Shown here in pieces: positions 13,884 through 22,858 of a stretch of DNA of 64,000 bases. The notes under the pieces are model-generated. The model was not told the origin of the DNA, did not search any database, and worked only from the letters and a program-made list of their open reading frames with translations. The position numbers and the translations under genes are program-made. Source of the DNA: Deltaproteobacteria bacterium (GTDB lineage: Bacteria > Desulfobacterota > Desulfobacteria > Desulfobacterales > Desulfatirhabdiaceae); assembly GCA_016219185.1 (NCBI GenBank), contig JACRBZ010000084.1:26005-90004 (forward strand), written 5' to 3'. Each line of letters opens with the position of its first letter. The stretch's first letter is position 1.

Positions 13884-14150
13884 TCAGGATATCGATGAAG
13901 CCTGAAGCGCCTGATACTCCGCCATCACCAAATCCAGGAACGAACTGTTTGCCGCCCCGTTGCTCTGGCTTGTGTTCGGGCTATTTTGGGGCTGATCGAC
14001 AGGGGTCCCTCCTTCTGCCTGCAATTGAGCAAATACATCTTGGACGTTGGGCGGGTTGCCGGTTTGAAGAGACTTGCCCGCGGATTGACAATCCTGTAAG
14101 AGTTGAATGAAATTACTGGCGCTGTTCGAAGAAATTCCTGTAACTGACAT
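13884..14150 (-). CDS. Small Ser/Gln/Asn-rich protein, unknown
   Basis: 88 residues from the ATG at 14150, preceded by AAGGAGG. Composition is low in charge and rich in S, N, Q and G (MSVTGISSNSASN), with LQTGNPPNVQDVFAQLQAEG in the middle and a helical end, FLDLVMAEYQALQ. The pattern of a short disordered head and an L-x-x-G-x-x-x-x-A-x-x-x-F-x-x-L helix occurs in many small proteobacterial proteins of unknown role. There is no signal peptide. Real, given the ribosome site, but no function can be assigned. Confidence 0.65.
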   Translation of the reverse strand: MSVTGISSNSASNFIQLLQDCQSAGKSLQTGNPPNVQDVFAQLQAEGGTPVDQPQNSPNTSQSNGAANSSFLDLVMAEYQALQASSIS

Positions 14151-14527
14151 GAATGTCCTCCTTCCTTGTGGGAACAATCGTAAAGAATTATTGGTAATTT
14201 AGGCATCAATATCCTTATAGTGATACTATTGTCAGTTACAAGCAAAAACATTGCCACTCAATACATTAACACTTTGCCTTCATCCCCAAACCTGTTTCAT
14301 GTTGGTATTTTTAGTTGTTATAGATAGTTATCATGAATAGAAGATAAATTGCGGTTTGCCGGCAGAACGTATAAAGTCAATTTGTTGACGTGATTGTTAA
14401 AAGCCGAATCAATTTCCGCCCGCATGTCGGAGTCCCCCTTGTGAGCCACCGGTTACCGAAAAACCTGAAGCCTGGCACCCCAGAGGGACTCGTAGTCACT
14501 TATTCGGGTTTCAAGCCTTAATCGGCA
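14151..14527. other. Non-coding region between two minus-strand genes
   Basis: About 375 bases, AT-rich in the part nearest the small Ser-rich gene (presumably its promoter). No open frame with a ribosome site and no clear terminator or RNA structure was seen. Confidence 0.45.
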
Positions 14528-16120
14528 CTAAAATTTGATATTGCCTACATAAGTTCCCCACTGATTGCCCGATGCGGCATATTCGCCATAAATCCATACC
14601 CTGTCGGTTGAAAAATCCCTGGCAATGCCGTTATAATCCCCCCAACGGTTCCTCAGTCCATCTAATATTATGTAATTGCCCTGACCCGCCTTCAGCAGTG
14701 TACTGGGCTGTAATTGCGTGTCGGACGCCGCCTGGCCCGTAAAATATACCGATGCGTACTCATTGGAACTGGAGCGGTTGAAAATCAAATAGATATTACT
14801 CAGGCTGTCAACACAGATGGCCGGATAGTAATAGTACATCAAGTCATTGCCGTAACCAGCATCAATATCACATTTTTTTCCCGGCACATCGATTTTGAAA
14901 TATCGAATAATGGATTCAATATTGGCATTGCCCCAGTTATAAGCGGAAACGGTTGTCGTGTATATTTTGTCATTTTGATAAATGGCGTTCAACAATCTGC
15001 AGTCACCGGTATCGATACGCATCCCTCCGCCTTTCTGTTTTGCATTGGGAGGTATAATATAAGTGTATGTGCTGACGGTTCCTGAAAGCGTCAGAGAAGG
15101 GGCGGACGCCGTTGGATCAAGCTGAAAAAGGGAAATACCGCTGCCGAATACGGGGTTTACCGTACATACAAACCATTCTGGAACAGTTGTTGACTGGGTG
15201 TGAACCGGCTGTAACGTCTGGACAAGACTGGCATCCCCATTTTTCAGATTCCAAAAATCATTCCATGTCAGGGCTGATCCTGAATACAGTTGAGACTTCT
15301 TCAACACACGCAATTTGGCATATTGAAAAACGTTTTGTGCATCAAACTGGTTGGATGTAATATAGATATTTCCGGATTGAGAACTGTCATAACCGATTTG
15401 CGGATAATCCGCAGTGTTGTTAGCCGCAGTATTTCCGTTCAATGTTGCATCCAATTTCCACTTCCACCAGTTTCCGGTGGCATCGGACGTTTGCGATACC
15501 GCTATCAGATAATAGGATGTTTGGGTTTTACTGTTAAAGCTTACGGCAAGGACGATGTACCGATTACTCCAGGGATCATAGACACATTTGGGATCAAAGA
15601 TGACATTTGTATCCAGATTAAGGCTGGAAAACCAATCTCCGAGGGTGCTGTTCAGCAGACTGGTTCCATTCTTGTCATATATCGACAATGAACTGTTCAC
15701 CATCAGAAGCACATGGTTGGGACCGGCAGCGATAATGGGATCCGGCGGTATATAGTGGGTATATCCGATCCCCTCAAAACCACTTGTTAATCCGATTGCC
15801 TGTTTTGGTGGTTGAATTGGAAATGGTTGAGCCGCCGAATCTTTATCCGCATCAATAGTTCTGCCTTCGAAAGGAAGATTATTGTTATCTTGAATAAATG
15901 CTTTGAATTTGAGGACTTCGTCCGAATAATGCTGGCGGGCAACATGTTGTTCCGATGCGTCGACCTTATTTTGGGGTAACTCGAAAGGATTGAATTGTAT
16001 GCCAGCTTCAGTACTTTCATACTGTCCCTGGTCGGCTGAAACCGATCCATTTGTCAGAAGAGCCATGAGGGATACCATTGCCAATACATAACTTGCCACT
16101 TTGACACGATGTGTTTTCAT
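14528..16120 (-). CDS. Secreted beta-propeller-like protein, unknown
   Basis: 530 residues from the ATG at 16120, which has AGGGAGGTG upstream; an in-frame extension to 16186 lacks a site and would bury the signal peptide. The signal peptide ends near SVSADQ. The mature chain has repeated strands with PDPIIAAGPNHVLLM, YDPWSNRYIVLAVS, ADYPQIGYDSSQSGNIYITS and RWGDYNGIARDF. Such Asp/Tyr-rich repeats suggest a propeller-type extracellular protein. It is probably exported; whether surface-attached or free is unclear. No catalytic motif is evident. Confidence 0.85.
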   Translation of the reverse strand: MKTHRVKVASYVLAMVSLMALLTNGSVSADQGQYESTEAGIQFNPFELPQNKVDASEQHVARQHYSDEVLKFKAFIQDNNNLPFEGRTIDADKDSAAQPFPIQPPKQAIGLTSGFEGIGYTHYIPPDPIIAAGPNHVLLMVNSSLSIYDKNGTSLLNSTLGDWFSSLNLDTNVIFDPKCVYDPWSNRYIVLAVSFNSKTQTSYYLIAVSQTSDATGNWWKWKLDATLNGNTAANNTADYPQIGYDSSQSGNIYITSNQFDAQNVFQYAKLRVLKKSQLYSGSALTWNDFWNLKNGDASLVQTLQPVHTQSTTVPEWFVCTVNPVFGSGISLFQLDPTASAPSLTLSGTVSTYTYIIPPNAKQKGGGMRIDTGDCRLLNAIYQNDKIYTTTVSAYNWGNANIESIIRYFKIDVPGKKCDIDAGYGNDLMYYYYPAICVDSLSNIYLIFNRSSSNEYASVYFTGQAASDTQLQPSTLLKAGQGNYIILDGLRNRWGDYNGIARDFSTDRVWIYGEYAASGNQWGTYVGNIKF

Positions 16121-16258
16121 TGATGCACCTCCCTGGTATTCGTTAAATGTCAATTTCCCTAACTTACTCATCACACGATTACCCACTGAGCACTATTGCC
16201 GAGTTTCATGAGTTCATACGTATTCAATCAGGTTTGAATTTATCGTGACATGCAATCT

Positions 16259-16759
16259 TTATGGGTTATGCCGTCCTTTCACGTGCGGGTCCTTCTGCTC
16301 CTGAAGTATGCGACCCCTGAGCACGTAATGAGTTTCCCCTTTTTTACTCGGGCAGCACGCTGCGTCGTTCCGTAAATAGCGCAATGTTTTGAGATGGATC
16401 ATGTCATCGTCCACGGAGGTCAGCTCGACTGACCGATATGACTTGCCGCCGACCTTGGCGTGCCCCACCGCGACAAGCGCGCCATTGCTGCGAACAAAGA
16501 CCGCCAGGTATTGGATATGGTTGTTGGTTCCGCCCTGACCCTCAATCGTGTACAGGACGGCAGCATCGGAAATTCCATCGTGGTTGAGATCGCCGATCGC
16601 AACCTTTCGCGCGTCCTTATATTCTTCTCCACGCTCCCGGTGCGCCTGGCGTGTAATGAAAGTGTCGATGACAGCCATATCCTGGTCCTGCAAGGCAAGG
16701 GCGCAGGGGCTGACCCAGAACAAAACGATCGTGGTGATGACGCAAATCGCGTGATTCAT
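16259..16759 (-). CDS. Exported protein with EF-hand/FG-GAP-like loop
   Basis: About 166 residues from the ATG at 16759, where a typical signal peptide begins (MNHAICVITTIVLFW, ending ALALQ). Upstream in-frame ATGs reach 16852, but neither they nor this one has a convincing ribosome site. The mature domain includes VAIGDLNHDGISDAAVLYT, a calcium-loop-like D-x-N-x-D-G motif seen in FG-GAP/VCBS proteins, and a CC pair near the C-terminus. No specific function is recognised. Confidence 0.72.
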   Translation of the reverse strand: MNHAICVITTIVLFWVSPCALALQDQDMAVIDTFITRQAHRERGEEYKDARKVAIGDLNHDGISDAAVLYTIEGQGGTNNHIQYLAVFVRSNGALVAVGHAKVGGKSYRSVELTSVDDDMIHLKTLRYLRNDAACCPSKKGETHYVLRGRILQEQKDPHVKGRHNP

Positions 16760-16860
16760 TGGCCGAAAGTCTTCATCTTTCTGCGTTGACGGAACATTGT
16801 GAGTGGCACGTATCGATTTCATTAACCACACAATTTTATGGGTAGGCAACACGGAAATGC

Positions 16861-17562
16861 CTATTTGCGGCCACGTATTTCGTTAATTAGTTCCATCTGG
16901 ATTTCCTGAATCTCTACCGAACGTTCCCATTGGTGCGATAAAAGATGATCGAGCTTCTGGTGAAGATGGCGAATCTCTAATTCAGCCTTGAGGTTCACCT
17001 GATAGTCACGCATGGCGTGCAGCCGGTCGCGGGCTTCCTGGCGGTTTTGGCTCATCATGATCACCGGGGCCTGGATCGCTGCCAGGCATGACAAGACGAG
17101 ATTCAAAAGAATATACGGGTACGGATCAAAAGGCTGCGAAAACAGTGCGATTGAATTGATAACGATCCAGACAAAGAGAACAAGCACAAACCACGTGATA
17201 AATGTCCAACTACCTCCCACGGCAGCAATGCGGTCCGCCAGACGTTGCCCCCGCGTCAAGGCCGATTCCAACTCTTCATCAGGATTGCGCGAGAGAATTT
17301 CTTGCTGCCTCAGGCTTTCAAGAACCTCATTGTCAAGAGCGGTTAGCTCTCCCTTCTCAGTCTGAAGCAACGACCGCACATACTCGTTGCGAAATTTCTG
17401 AAGGTCCTCGGAGCATATCCAGCCTTTCTCGGACCATTTTCCGATCTCTCCTCGAATCAATTCAGCAATTACTGGACGTACGAGAATTCCCGGGTGCAAT
17501 TTAGAGGATTGATCGCAACCACAGATTTGGCAAACCCGATGTTTCTCGGCATTCGTGTTCAT
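16861..17562 (-). CDS. DUF1003 membrane protein
   Basis: 233 residues. The N-terminus holds cysteines (CQICGCDQ) that could bind a metal. The DUF1003 core begins at LADRIAAVGGSW and has two membrane helices (WFVLVLFVWIVIN and LLNLVLSCLAAIQAP), followed by MMSQNRQEARDR and a basic/acidic coiled helix ending in the cytoplasm. Length and order match the family, whose function is unknown. It follows the exported protein gene on the same strand with a gap of about 100 bases. Confidence 0.9.
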   Translation of the reverse strand: MNTNAEKHRVCQICGCDQSSKLHPGILVRPVIAELIRGEIGKWSEKGWICSEDLQKFRNEYVRSLLQTEKGELTALDNEVLESLRQQEILSRNPDEELESALTRGQRLADRIAAVGGSWTFITWFVLVLFVWIVINSIALFSQPFDPYPYILLNLVLSCLAAIQAPVIMMSQNRQEARDRLHAMRDYQVNLKAELEIRHLHQKLDHLLSHQWERSVEIQEIQMELINEIRGRK

Positions 17563-17703
17563 ATCTTCGTCTCCGCAGTTTCCATATTCGAGACCTTTTT
17601 TCTATGTAAAACGGGCGCAAAATAAGAGTCAGTTCCCTGGTTAATTCCTTGCCCCTTCATATCACTCCACATTTTATCTTTATACTTATCTTGAATATTT
17701 GCT

Positions 17704-17910
17704 TTATATTCTAATAAAATAAGGTAATGCCACCAAAACAATTCCTGATAAAATAAGGAGATAGCTATTTGAAATAAAATATGGAAATACCATTAACCCA
17801 ATGCCACAACAAAGCGGAATAACTGCTTTTTGTTTTTTTTCGTAAACAAAAAATCCTAACCCTATTGAACCAAATATCACTCCCCATACTAAAGTCGATG
17901 TACTATTCAT
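17704..17910 (-). CDS. Small two- to three-helix membrane protein
   Basis: 68 residues, almost wholly hydrophobic: a first helix LVWGVIFGSIGLGFFVY, a KKQK turn, then two helices (IPLCCGIGLMVFPYF and LLILSGIVLVALPYF). Small proteins of this layout recur in many bacteria without known function. The GSIGLGFFVY...KKQK pattern argues that it is real. Confidence 0.68.
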   Translation of the reverse strand: MNSTSTLVWGVIFGSIGLGFFVYEKKQKAVIPLCCGIGLMVFPYFISNSYLLILSGIVLVALPYFIRI

Positions 17911-17964
17911 TTTAATCTTTCATATCTCTTCAAAGATGATGCAACTTGTTATTAACCACCCAAT

Positions 17965-18054
17965 ACTTTCGAGAGGAATAACGCATCAAAAGGAGGCGGA
18001 CTGTGTTGTCTGAGTGCAGGATAATGGTGGGCCGGCTCAGTCCTCCTCGAAAGT
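17965..18054. repeat. 90-bp element with outer inverted repeats
   Basis: The outer arms ACTTTCGAG (17965-17973) and CTCGAAAGT (18046-18054) are perfectly complementary. Inner arms AGGAGGCGGACTG and CAGTCCTCCT also pair with a small bulge. The element could fold into one long hairpin. There is no T-tract, so it is not a simple terminator. It may be a REP-like unit or a small RNA. Confidence 0.5.
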
Positions 18055-18287
18055 AAGTCCATTGAACCGATAGCATTGAACACTGAAAACGCTAAAGTTC
18101 GGGCCATGTATTTTTTTATCAATTAAAAAAATATTATCACAATATCGGAGTATGGTCAAAGAGGATATGGGGGAACTGGCTGCTTATACCCGAGATATGC
18201 TTTTCTGACAGATATACAAAAGAAGAAAGCGGCGTCGATTCCCTGCGAGCTGTTCTTTGTGTCGCGCCATGCTATTTTGCCCTATAT

Positions 18288-18332
18288 CATACAATTATGT
18301 ATTTAATAACCACAAAATAACATAATTGTATG
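18288..18332. promoter_or_regulatory. Perfect 13-bp inverted repeat, operator-like
   Basis: The arms CATACAATTATGT (18288-18300) and ACATAATTGTATG (18320-18332) are exact complements separated by 19 AT-rich bases. Each arm is itself partly palindromic (ACAATTATG/CATAATTGT), as in tandem regulator sites. It lies ~230 bases before the small gene at 18566. Confidence 0.5.
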
Positions 18333-18565
18333 TTTATAATGTTATTTAAAATATTTAATACATTATATTTCGATATGTTAATACAAAATTTGTATATGGC
18401 ATATATGTTGCTTATGTAACTTACTAACAGAATTGCAAAGCCGGAGACGAAGAGATATTTTCAAAATTTCTGTTTTTCTCAAACGAGCAGCGCACGTCAG
18501 GCTTCCGTGCATGATCCGTTCACCATTTATTTCAGAAAAATATTAGATAGCCAAGAGGAGAGAAT

Positions 18566-18793
18566 ATGCATTTAAATATGATTCCAATTCAGTTCGAAGA
18601 CGCCAATTTTGAGATTATGGCCAGAATTGTTAAGGCTGCATCGCATAAATACAATTGTGATGTGGAAATTGATTTCAGCAACGGCGTCCGAAAAGTGGTT
18701 TTTATGGGCGACGAAGAGATGAAACCCCATATCGTCGGGGAGGTTTTGGATATCTTTGCATCAAAAGAGGGAAACGCATGCAATTGCCAGTGA
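18566..18793 (+). CDS. Small alpha/beta protein, possibly HPr-like
   Basis: 75 residues with a good ribosome site (AAGAGGAGAG). Contains ARIVKAASHKYNCDVEI, NGVRKVVF and a C-terminal helix VGEVLDIFASKEG. Predicted helix-strand order and spacing resemble an HPr fold, but the active-site His of HPr is not at the expected place (NFEIMAR instead of GLHARPA). It would therefore be a non-catalytic relative at best. Solitary gene after a long regulated-looking upstream region. Confidence 0.7.
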   Translation: MHLNMIPIQFEDANFEIMARIVKAASHKYNCDVEIDFSNGVRKVVFMGDEEMKPHIVGEVLDIFASKEGNACNCQ

Positions 18794-18934
18794 TACCGTG
18801 AATATTTAATAATCCGATATTACCCTTTATGAATATCAGCAGGCTAAGTCAATCATGATATCTTCAACCGGAAAAGGTTTGTTACTGAATGGGTGAAACC
18901 TGCTGAGAATTATAACCGATAAGCATATCGTATG

Positions 18935-19711
18935 TTATTGGTTCAACTGCCCGTAATATATCTTTGTGGTGTACTCAAATCCCACCAGGCCATTGACTGC
19001 ATGAGCCCGAAAAATCTTCGCAAGTTCAACGAGCATCGGTTTATAATCTGGATGGCCTGATTCAGGCGAATAAGACGACGACAGCAGCCGCCCTTGCACA
19101 CCAGCATAATCAAAGTCTTGTCGATTGATAAATGTCTTTGGTTTAAACCCTGGTTCTCCGTAGAAACCAGATAGGGCGGCTTCGTCAACTTGTTTGTGAT
19201 TCATTTGGACATAGTCCGTCGCATACCGTTGGAGAAGTTGTTCATAAGCTGTCATAAAAGGCGTCGCACGGATTTCACGTTCATTCCAGACCAGCATCAC
19301 CCAGCCGGTTGGCTTGAGAATACGGAAGAATTCGCTGCGGGCCTTTTGTCGATCAAACCAGTGAAAGGCTTGACCCGCCACAATAAAATCAACACTGTGA
19401 TCGGACAGGGTGGTGGCTTCGGCTCTGCCGGAGACACTGCGGAAGCCGGGATGGTTCTGCCAGATGCGCTCGCCGGCTACCCGCATCTCGCGATTGGGTT
19501 CAACCGCAAATACCTGATTGCCGTTTTGCAGGAACAGCTCGGTGAGCAAGCCAGTTCCGGAACCAATATCGGCGATCAGCGCAGATGAGGTGAGTTGGCA
19601 TTCTTCTCGTAGAGTTGTAATTATCGCCAGCGGATAGTGGGGACGAAATTTGATGTAGTTCTCAACTCGGTTTGAAAAGCGTAACGTCGGGTCAGTCATG
19701 GGTGCTGACAT
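18935..19711 (-). CDS. Class I SAM-dependent methyltransferase
   Basis: 258 residues; the first ATG has AAGGACAGG just upstream. Motif I is IADIGSGTGLLTE, motif II acidic VEPNREM, then FIVAGQAFHWFD and LKPTGWVMLVWNE, the order of Methyltransf_11/UbiE-like small-molecule methylases. The substrate cannot be told. It stands alone on the minus strand between unrelated genes. Confidence 0.9.
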   Translation of the reverse strand: MSAPMTDPTLRFSNRVENYIKFRPHYPLAIITTLREECQLTSSALIADIGSGTGLLTELFLQNGNQVFAVEPNREMRVAGERIWQNHPGFRSVSGRAEATTLSDHSVDFIVAGQAFHWFDRQKARSEFFRILKPTGWVMLVWNEREIRATPFMTAYEQLLQRYATDYVQMNHKQVDEAALSGFYGEPGFKPKTFINRQDFDYAGVQGRLLSSSYSPESGHPDYKPMLVELAKIFRAHAVNGLVGFEYTTKIYYGQLNQ

Positions 19712-19891
19712 CCTGTCCTTCTATTTTTTTCCATACCCAACGGTTTGTGAAAATAGTACTTTTTGGCCTTCAAAGATTTTCCATGTTGATTCAAAAAAAA
19801 GTTTATGTTTGCCGGACTGATACTTCTCCATCATGATTACCCCGGTGCATCCCTTCCGGTTTGCCCGGCGCCGGCATGCTCTATCCTGATA

Positions 19892-21394
19892 TCACTTAGA
19901 AACAACTCCATAATTTGTAACAAAAAAGTAGGCATTCCCATCGGTGGAAAGCGCCGCACTGTATTCTAAATCCACCCATAAATGAGTGCTTCCATCCGGA
20001 AGCAGAACATCAGGAATGTGAATCTTTAAATCACCGGATAGGGTTGATGCCGCACATGAATAAGATGAATTGTTTATCATCGCGGAACTTATGTACTTGA
20101 AAAGCAATAACGTCGGATACGTCGGATTGAACGCATAAACAAAATCCGCCCAAAACGATAACGTTCCCGACACCGGATTAACATAGGAAAGATAGGGGAT
20201 ATGGAGCAATAAATTTTCATTTAAAGTTGCCGTACACCCTGTTGGTGTTGGCCCCTGTCCCCCACGGACGGCACGAACGTAATAGTTGGCACTCTTATCG
20301 TGGTCGCCGTTGAGGTTGCCATAGTCAAAACTTACGCCCCATGCGTTGTTCGTATGGTCCGTGTTGGTGGTAGAGGACCAATAGGCAGTATTGATGATCG
20401 TATTGGGAAAGTAACCGGAACTTATGGATGGATTGGCATGGGTGAAATCCACCAGACTTAGTAATTCTTTGACAGTAGGCAGCCGCCAGTCCATATAGCC
20501 GCCAAGATTCAGCCCTTCACAATAGATCAGCGCCAGCCACCAGGTCATCGAAGGTGTTGCCTGCTGCCACATCAGGCCCGTGGAAGTATCCAAGACCGTG
20601 CCATCGCCGTTATCCGTAAAACCGCCGGTAGCAGCATCAGCCATCGATGCGTTGTTTACGGCATCAAAGAACTTAATTGCCAGATTAGCCGATGATTGCC
20701 CCCCACGAACGGCACGTGCATAGGTGCTGTAGCCCTTACCATTGTAAGAATCGGTGCCCTTGTTGAAGTCCATGCCCCACACGGCACCCGAACCAAGGGC
20801 GAGGGCAGTAGCGGACCAATAGAAGTTCTGTTGGGTATTGGGAAAATATCCGGTATCTATCATCAGCCCTGGAGAAGGAATACCAAAGTTAACGATATAG
20901 GCCAGTTCCTTGATGGTTGGAAGTCTCCAGTCACTGTAACCACCATAATGCGCATCGTTCAGGGCTTTAATGAATTTTTCGGTATCCGTGCCGTTACCCG
21001 GAGGTCCCTCCCAGCCGCCATTGGTAGCCGGATTGCTGTCGTACCAGGTATACGTATTATCCGCATCATGAGGATCATTGTAGTTCTTGACCCCATCCTT
21101 GTTGGTTTTCATCTCCCAGGTCAGGCCGGTGACATTGTCCTTCACCATGCTCCATGACGCGGCGGAATCCGGCAGCGCATGACCGCTGTCATCCAGCTTG
21201 ATGTAGGACATCGGGTTGATATTGTAGCTGGAGTCCTGTCCATAATAGTCCTGTCCGGGTGCGGGGCAGGAGATGACACTGCCCGAGATATCATAGCATT
21301 TTGTTTGTCCGGTGTCCGGAACCGGCGCAGCCCATACAACCGCTGTAAACATCAGAATAATAAAGCCGAAAGCACTTACCCATGTTTTGTTCAT
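19892..21394 (-). CDS. Exported DUF1566 protein with two repeats
   Basis: 500 residues: a signal peptide (NKTWVSAFGFIILM...VWAAP), then two DUF1566/Lcl-type modules. Module 1 has VTGLTWEMKTN, GGYSDWRLPTIKEL, YWSATA and YARAVRGGQ; module 2 repeats this as TGLMWQQ, GYMDWRLPTVKEL, YWSSTT and YVRAVRGGQ. A C-terminal beta-rich tail follows (LLLHIPYLSYVNP...LKIHIPDVLLP). The DWRLPT...EL and YW-S-T signatures define the family, found in surface proteins of fibrobacterial and delta-proteobacterial genomes; function unknown. A shorter, decayed paralogue lies at 32.7-33.4 kb with a near-identical start region. Confidence 0.9.
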   Translation of the reverse strand: MNKTWVSAFGFIILMFTAVVWAAPVPDTGQTKCYDISGSVISCPAPGQDYYGQDSSYNINPMSYIKLDDSGHALPDSAASWSMVKDNVTGLTWEMKTNKDGVKNYNDPHDADNTYTWYDSNPATNGGWEGPPGNGTDTEKFIKALNDAHYGGYSDWRLPTIKELAYIVNFGIPSPGLMIDTGYFPNTQQNFYWSATALALGSGAVWGMDFNKGTDSYNGKGYSTYARAVRGGQSSANLAIKFFDAVNNASMADAATGGFTDNGDGTVLDTSTGLMWQQATPSMTWWLALIYCEGLNLGGYMDWRLPTVKELLSLVDFTHANPSISSGYFPNTIINTAYWSSTTNTDHTNNAWGVSFDYGNLNGDHDKSANYYVRAVRGGQGPTPTGCTATLNENLLLHIPYLSYVNPVSGTLSFWADFVYAFNPTYPTLLLFKYISSAMINNSSYSCAASTLSGDLKIHIPDVLLPDGSTHLWVDLEYSAALSTDGNAYFFVTNYGVVSK

Positions 21395-21610
21395 GCCATT
21401 TTCCTTTTTATGATGTCTGCAAGGTTTGGGTACTCTGAGAACCGTTTATCCATATCAAATTGAGTGATATATACAAGCTTTATATGGTCGTACATTGCAC
21501 TGGATTTATATCCCGTCGATATAGCCTTTTTCCCCAAAGAACACTGACTGCATGAGCCGGGAACCTTCTCTTGCATCAAACCCCCGGATCATGCCGATAA
21601 AAACGTTGGT

Positions 21611-21652
21611 CAAAAAACAAAAAAGGTTTAAGGAAATTATCCTTAAACCTTT
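21611..21652 (-). terminator. Rho-independent terminator after tRNA-Arg
   Basis: On the minus strand a perfect 12-bp stem (AAAGGTTTAAGG/CCTTAAACCTTT) with a 7-base loop is followed by a run of T broken by one G. It lies 16 bases past the CCA end of tRNA-Arg, so it ends the tRNA-His/tRNA-Arg transcript. Confidence 0.85.
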
Positions 21653-21667
21653 AAAAGTACTGGTTAT

Positions 21668-21744
<77 letters not shown>

Positions 21745-21759
21745 GTGAAGCAGGCAAAA

Positions 21760-21836
21760 TGGGGTGAGTGAAGGGGCTTGAACCCTCGACAACCGGGGCC
21801 ACAACCCGGTGCTCTGCCAACTGAGCTACACCCACC
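21760..21836 (-). tRNA. tRNA-His (anticodon GTG)
   Basis: Minus strand. Acceptor GTGGGTG/CACTCAC (one non-canonical pair), with the His-specific extra G at -1 facing C73. The anticodon stem CCGGG/CCCGG encloses loop TTGTGGC, the T-loop is GGTTCAAGCC, and CCA is encoded. It is paired with tRNA-Arg. Confidence 0.96.
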
Positions 21837-22055
21837 ATATGTTTATCCTTATACTAAAAAGTCCCGTCCATTGCAAGGAATTTTCTGTGAAAGTCAACAT
21901 GCGGCAAGCAAGGCGTAAATCGATAAGGTTCATCAGCCGGTGATCATTCAGATATCGAGGGGATTTCGGTCATGCGCGAGATAAAATGACATTGACAAGA
22001 CAGGGATCAATAATGATATAAAATATACTTAACTGTGTCTTTGTTGTCCGGTATC

Positions 22056-22070
22056 GTAACGATTCGTTAC
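22056..22070. promoter_or_regulatory. GTAACG-ATT-CGTTAC palindrome
   Basis: A 15-bp operator-like palindrome followed 6 bases later by a third GTAAC, about 40 bases before the start of the secreted protein at 22108. Its position fits a regulator site at that promoter. Confidence 0.4.
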
Positions 22071-22107
22071 ATCCCGTAACAGACTGCATAATGAAAGGAG
22101 TCAAAAG

Positions 22108-22743
22108 ATGCCAACGATAAACGCTTTCAAAATTAAAACGGTAAGCTGTGCCATTCTGTTTATTTTTGTTACATTTGCGCTGGTTTTTGCTCAAACTCCG
22201 GCACCGCTGGGAACCTATACGGCCACAACCGGATCCTCAATGGTCAAGGGAAAATCGGCCGCAGTCGGCGAAGAGGGCGGTTTTTTTAAAAAAAAATTCA
22301 AGAAGCCGACTGAAGCCGGCGCCGGCAATACCGTCACCATCACTTTGCAGAGTTATTCAACCAAGGAAGAAATCAATCAGTTAAAGGCGGTCCAGGGCAA
22401 TCCCCAGCAGTTTATGACGATGTTGTCGTCTTTTCAACATGGAACTGTTACCATGGAGGGGAAGAGCTTTCCGATAAACATGGCCTCATCAAGCTCGCGG
22501 GGTGGCAAATTTGTCATTACGATTCTCTCTTCCAAATCCTTCTCGAGCACGGGGGGCAAATTCATGAGCGGCAAAGGCCTGAGCACCGGCCATATTGAGC
22601 TCTTGGTGGATGCCAGCGGCACTGGTCAGGGAGTGCTTCATGCGTCAACGCAGGTTGCCCTGGATCCACAGGGTGAGGTTTCCGCCAAGGGAGGCGGTGC
22701 CATGTCCAAGGCCACCGAGTTGACCAGCGTATCCCGACAGTAA
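22108..22743 (+). CDS. Exported protein, unknown
   Basis: 211 residues after GAAAGGAG. The signal peptide has a long hydrophobic core (CAILFIFVTFALVFA) with likely cleavage before QTPAP. The mature part has a basic patch (FFKKKFKKP) and a Gly/Ser-rich body (KFMSGKGLSTGHIELLVDASGTGQG) and ends in SKATELTSVSRQ. It has no recognised domain; the beta-like composition suggests a periplasmic or surface protein. Cysteine-free after the signal. Confidence 0.75.
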   Translation: MPTINAFKIKTVSCAILFIFVTFALVFAQTPAPLGTYTATTGSSMVKGKSAAVGEEGGFFKKKFKKPTEAGAGNTVTITLQSYSTKEEINQLKAVQGNPQQFMTMLSSFQHGTVTMEGKSFPINMASSSSRGGKFVITILSSKSFSSTGGKFMSGKGLSTGHIELLVDASGTGQGVLHASTQVALDPQGEVSAKGGGAMSKATELTSVSRQ

Positions 22744-22858
22744 TTCATGATTCGGGTGGTATTCGAATCCGGTTTTTCCGAACAGCAAAGAATCACAGGC
22801 AGAGGCAATGGTTCTTCCAGAACGATTGCCTTTGATTTTTAAGGACATGAAATGGATA

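Larger units (their letters stand above)
17911..18565. other. Long AT-rich non-coding region with inverted repeats
   Basis: About 655 bases without a credible gene. It contains a ~90-bp palindromic element (17965-18054), a perfect 13-bp inverted repeat (18288-18332) and a strongly AT-rich tract to 18420, including TACAAAATTTGTA. It probably carries the promoter and operator of the small gene at 18566. A structured RNA cannot be excluded. Confidence 0.5.

Noticed and set aside
18421..18510. GCAAAGCC...GGAGACG sequence resembling part of a c-di-GMP (GEMM) riboswitch
   Set aside because: The companion GGCAAACC segment, the tetraloop-receptor stem and a terminator or sequestering stem are missing, so it does not fit the consensus.
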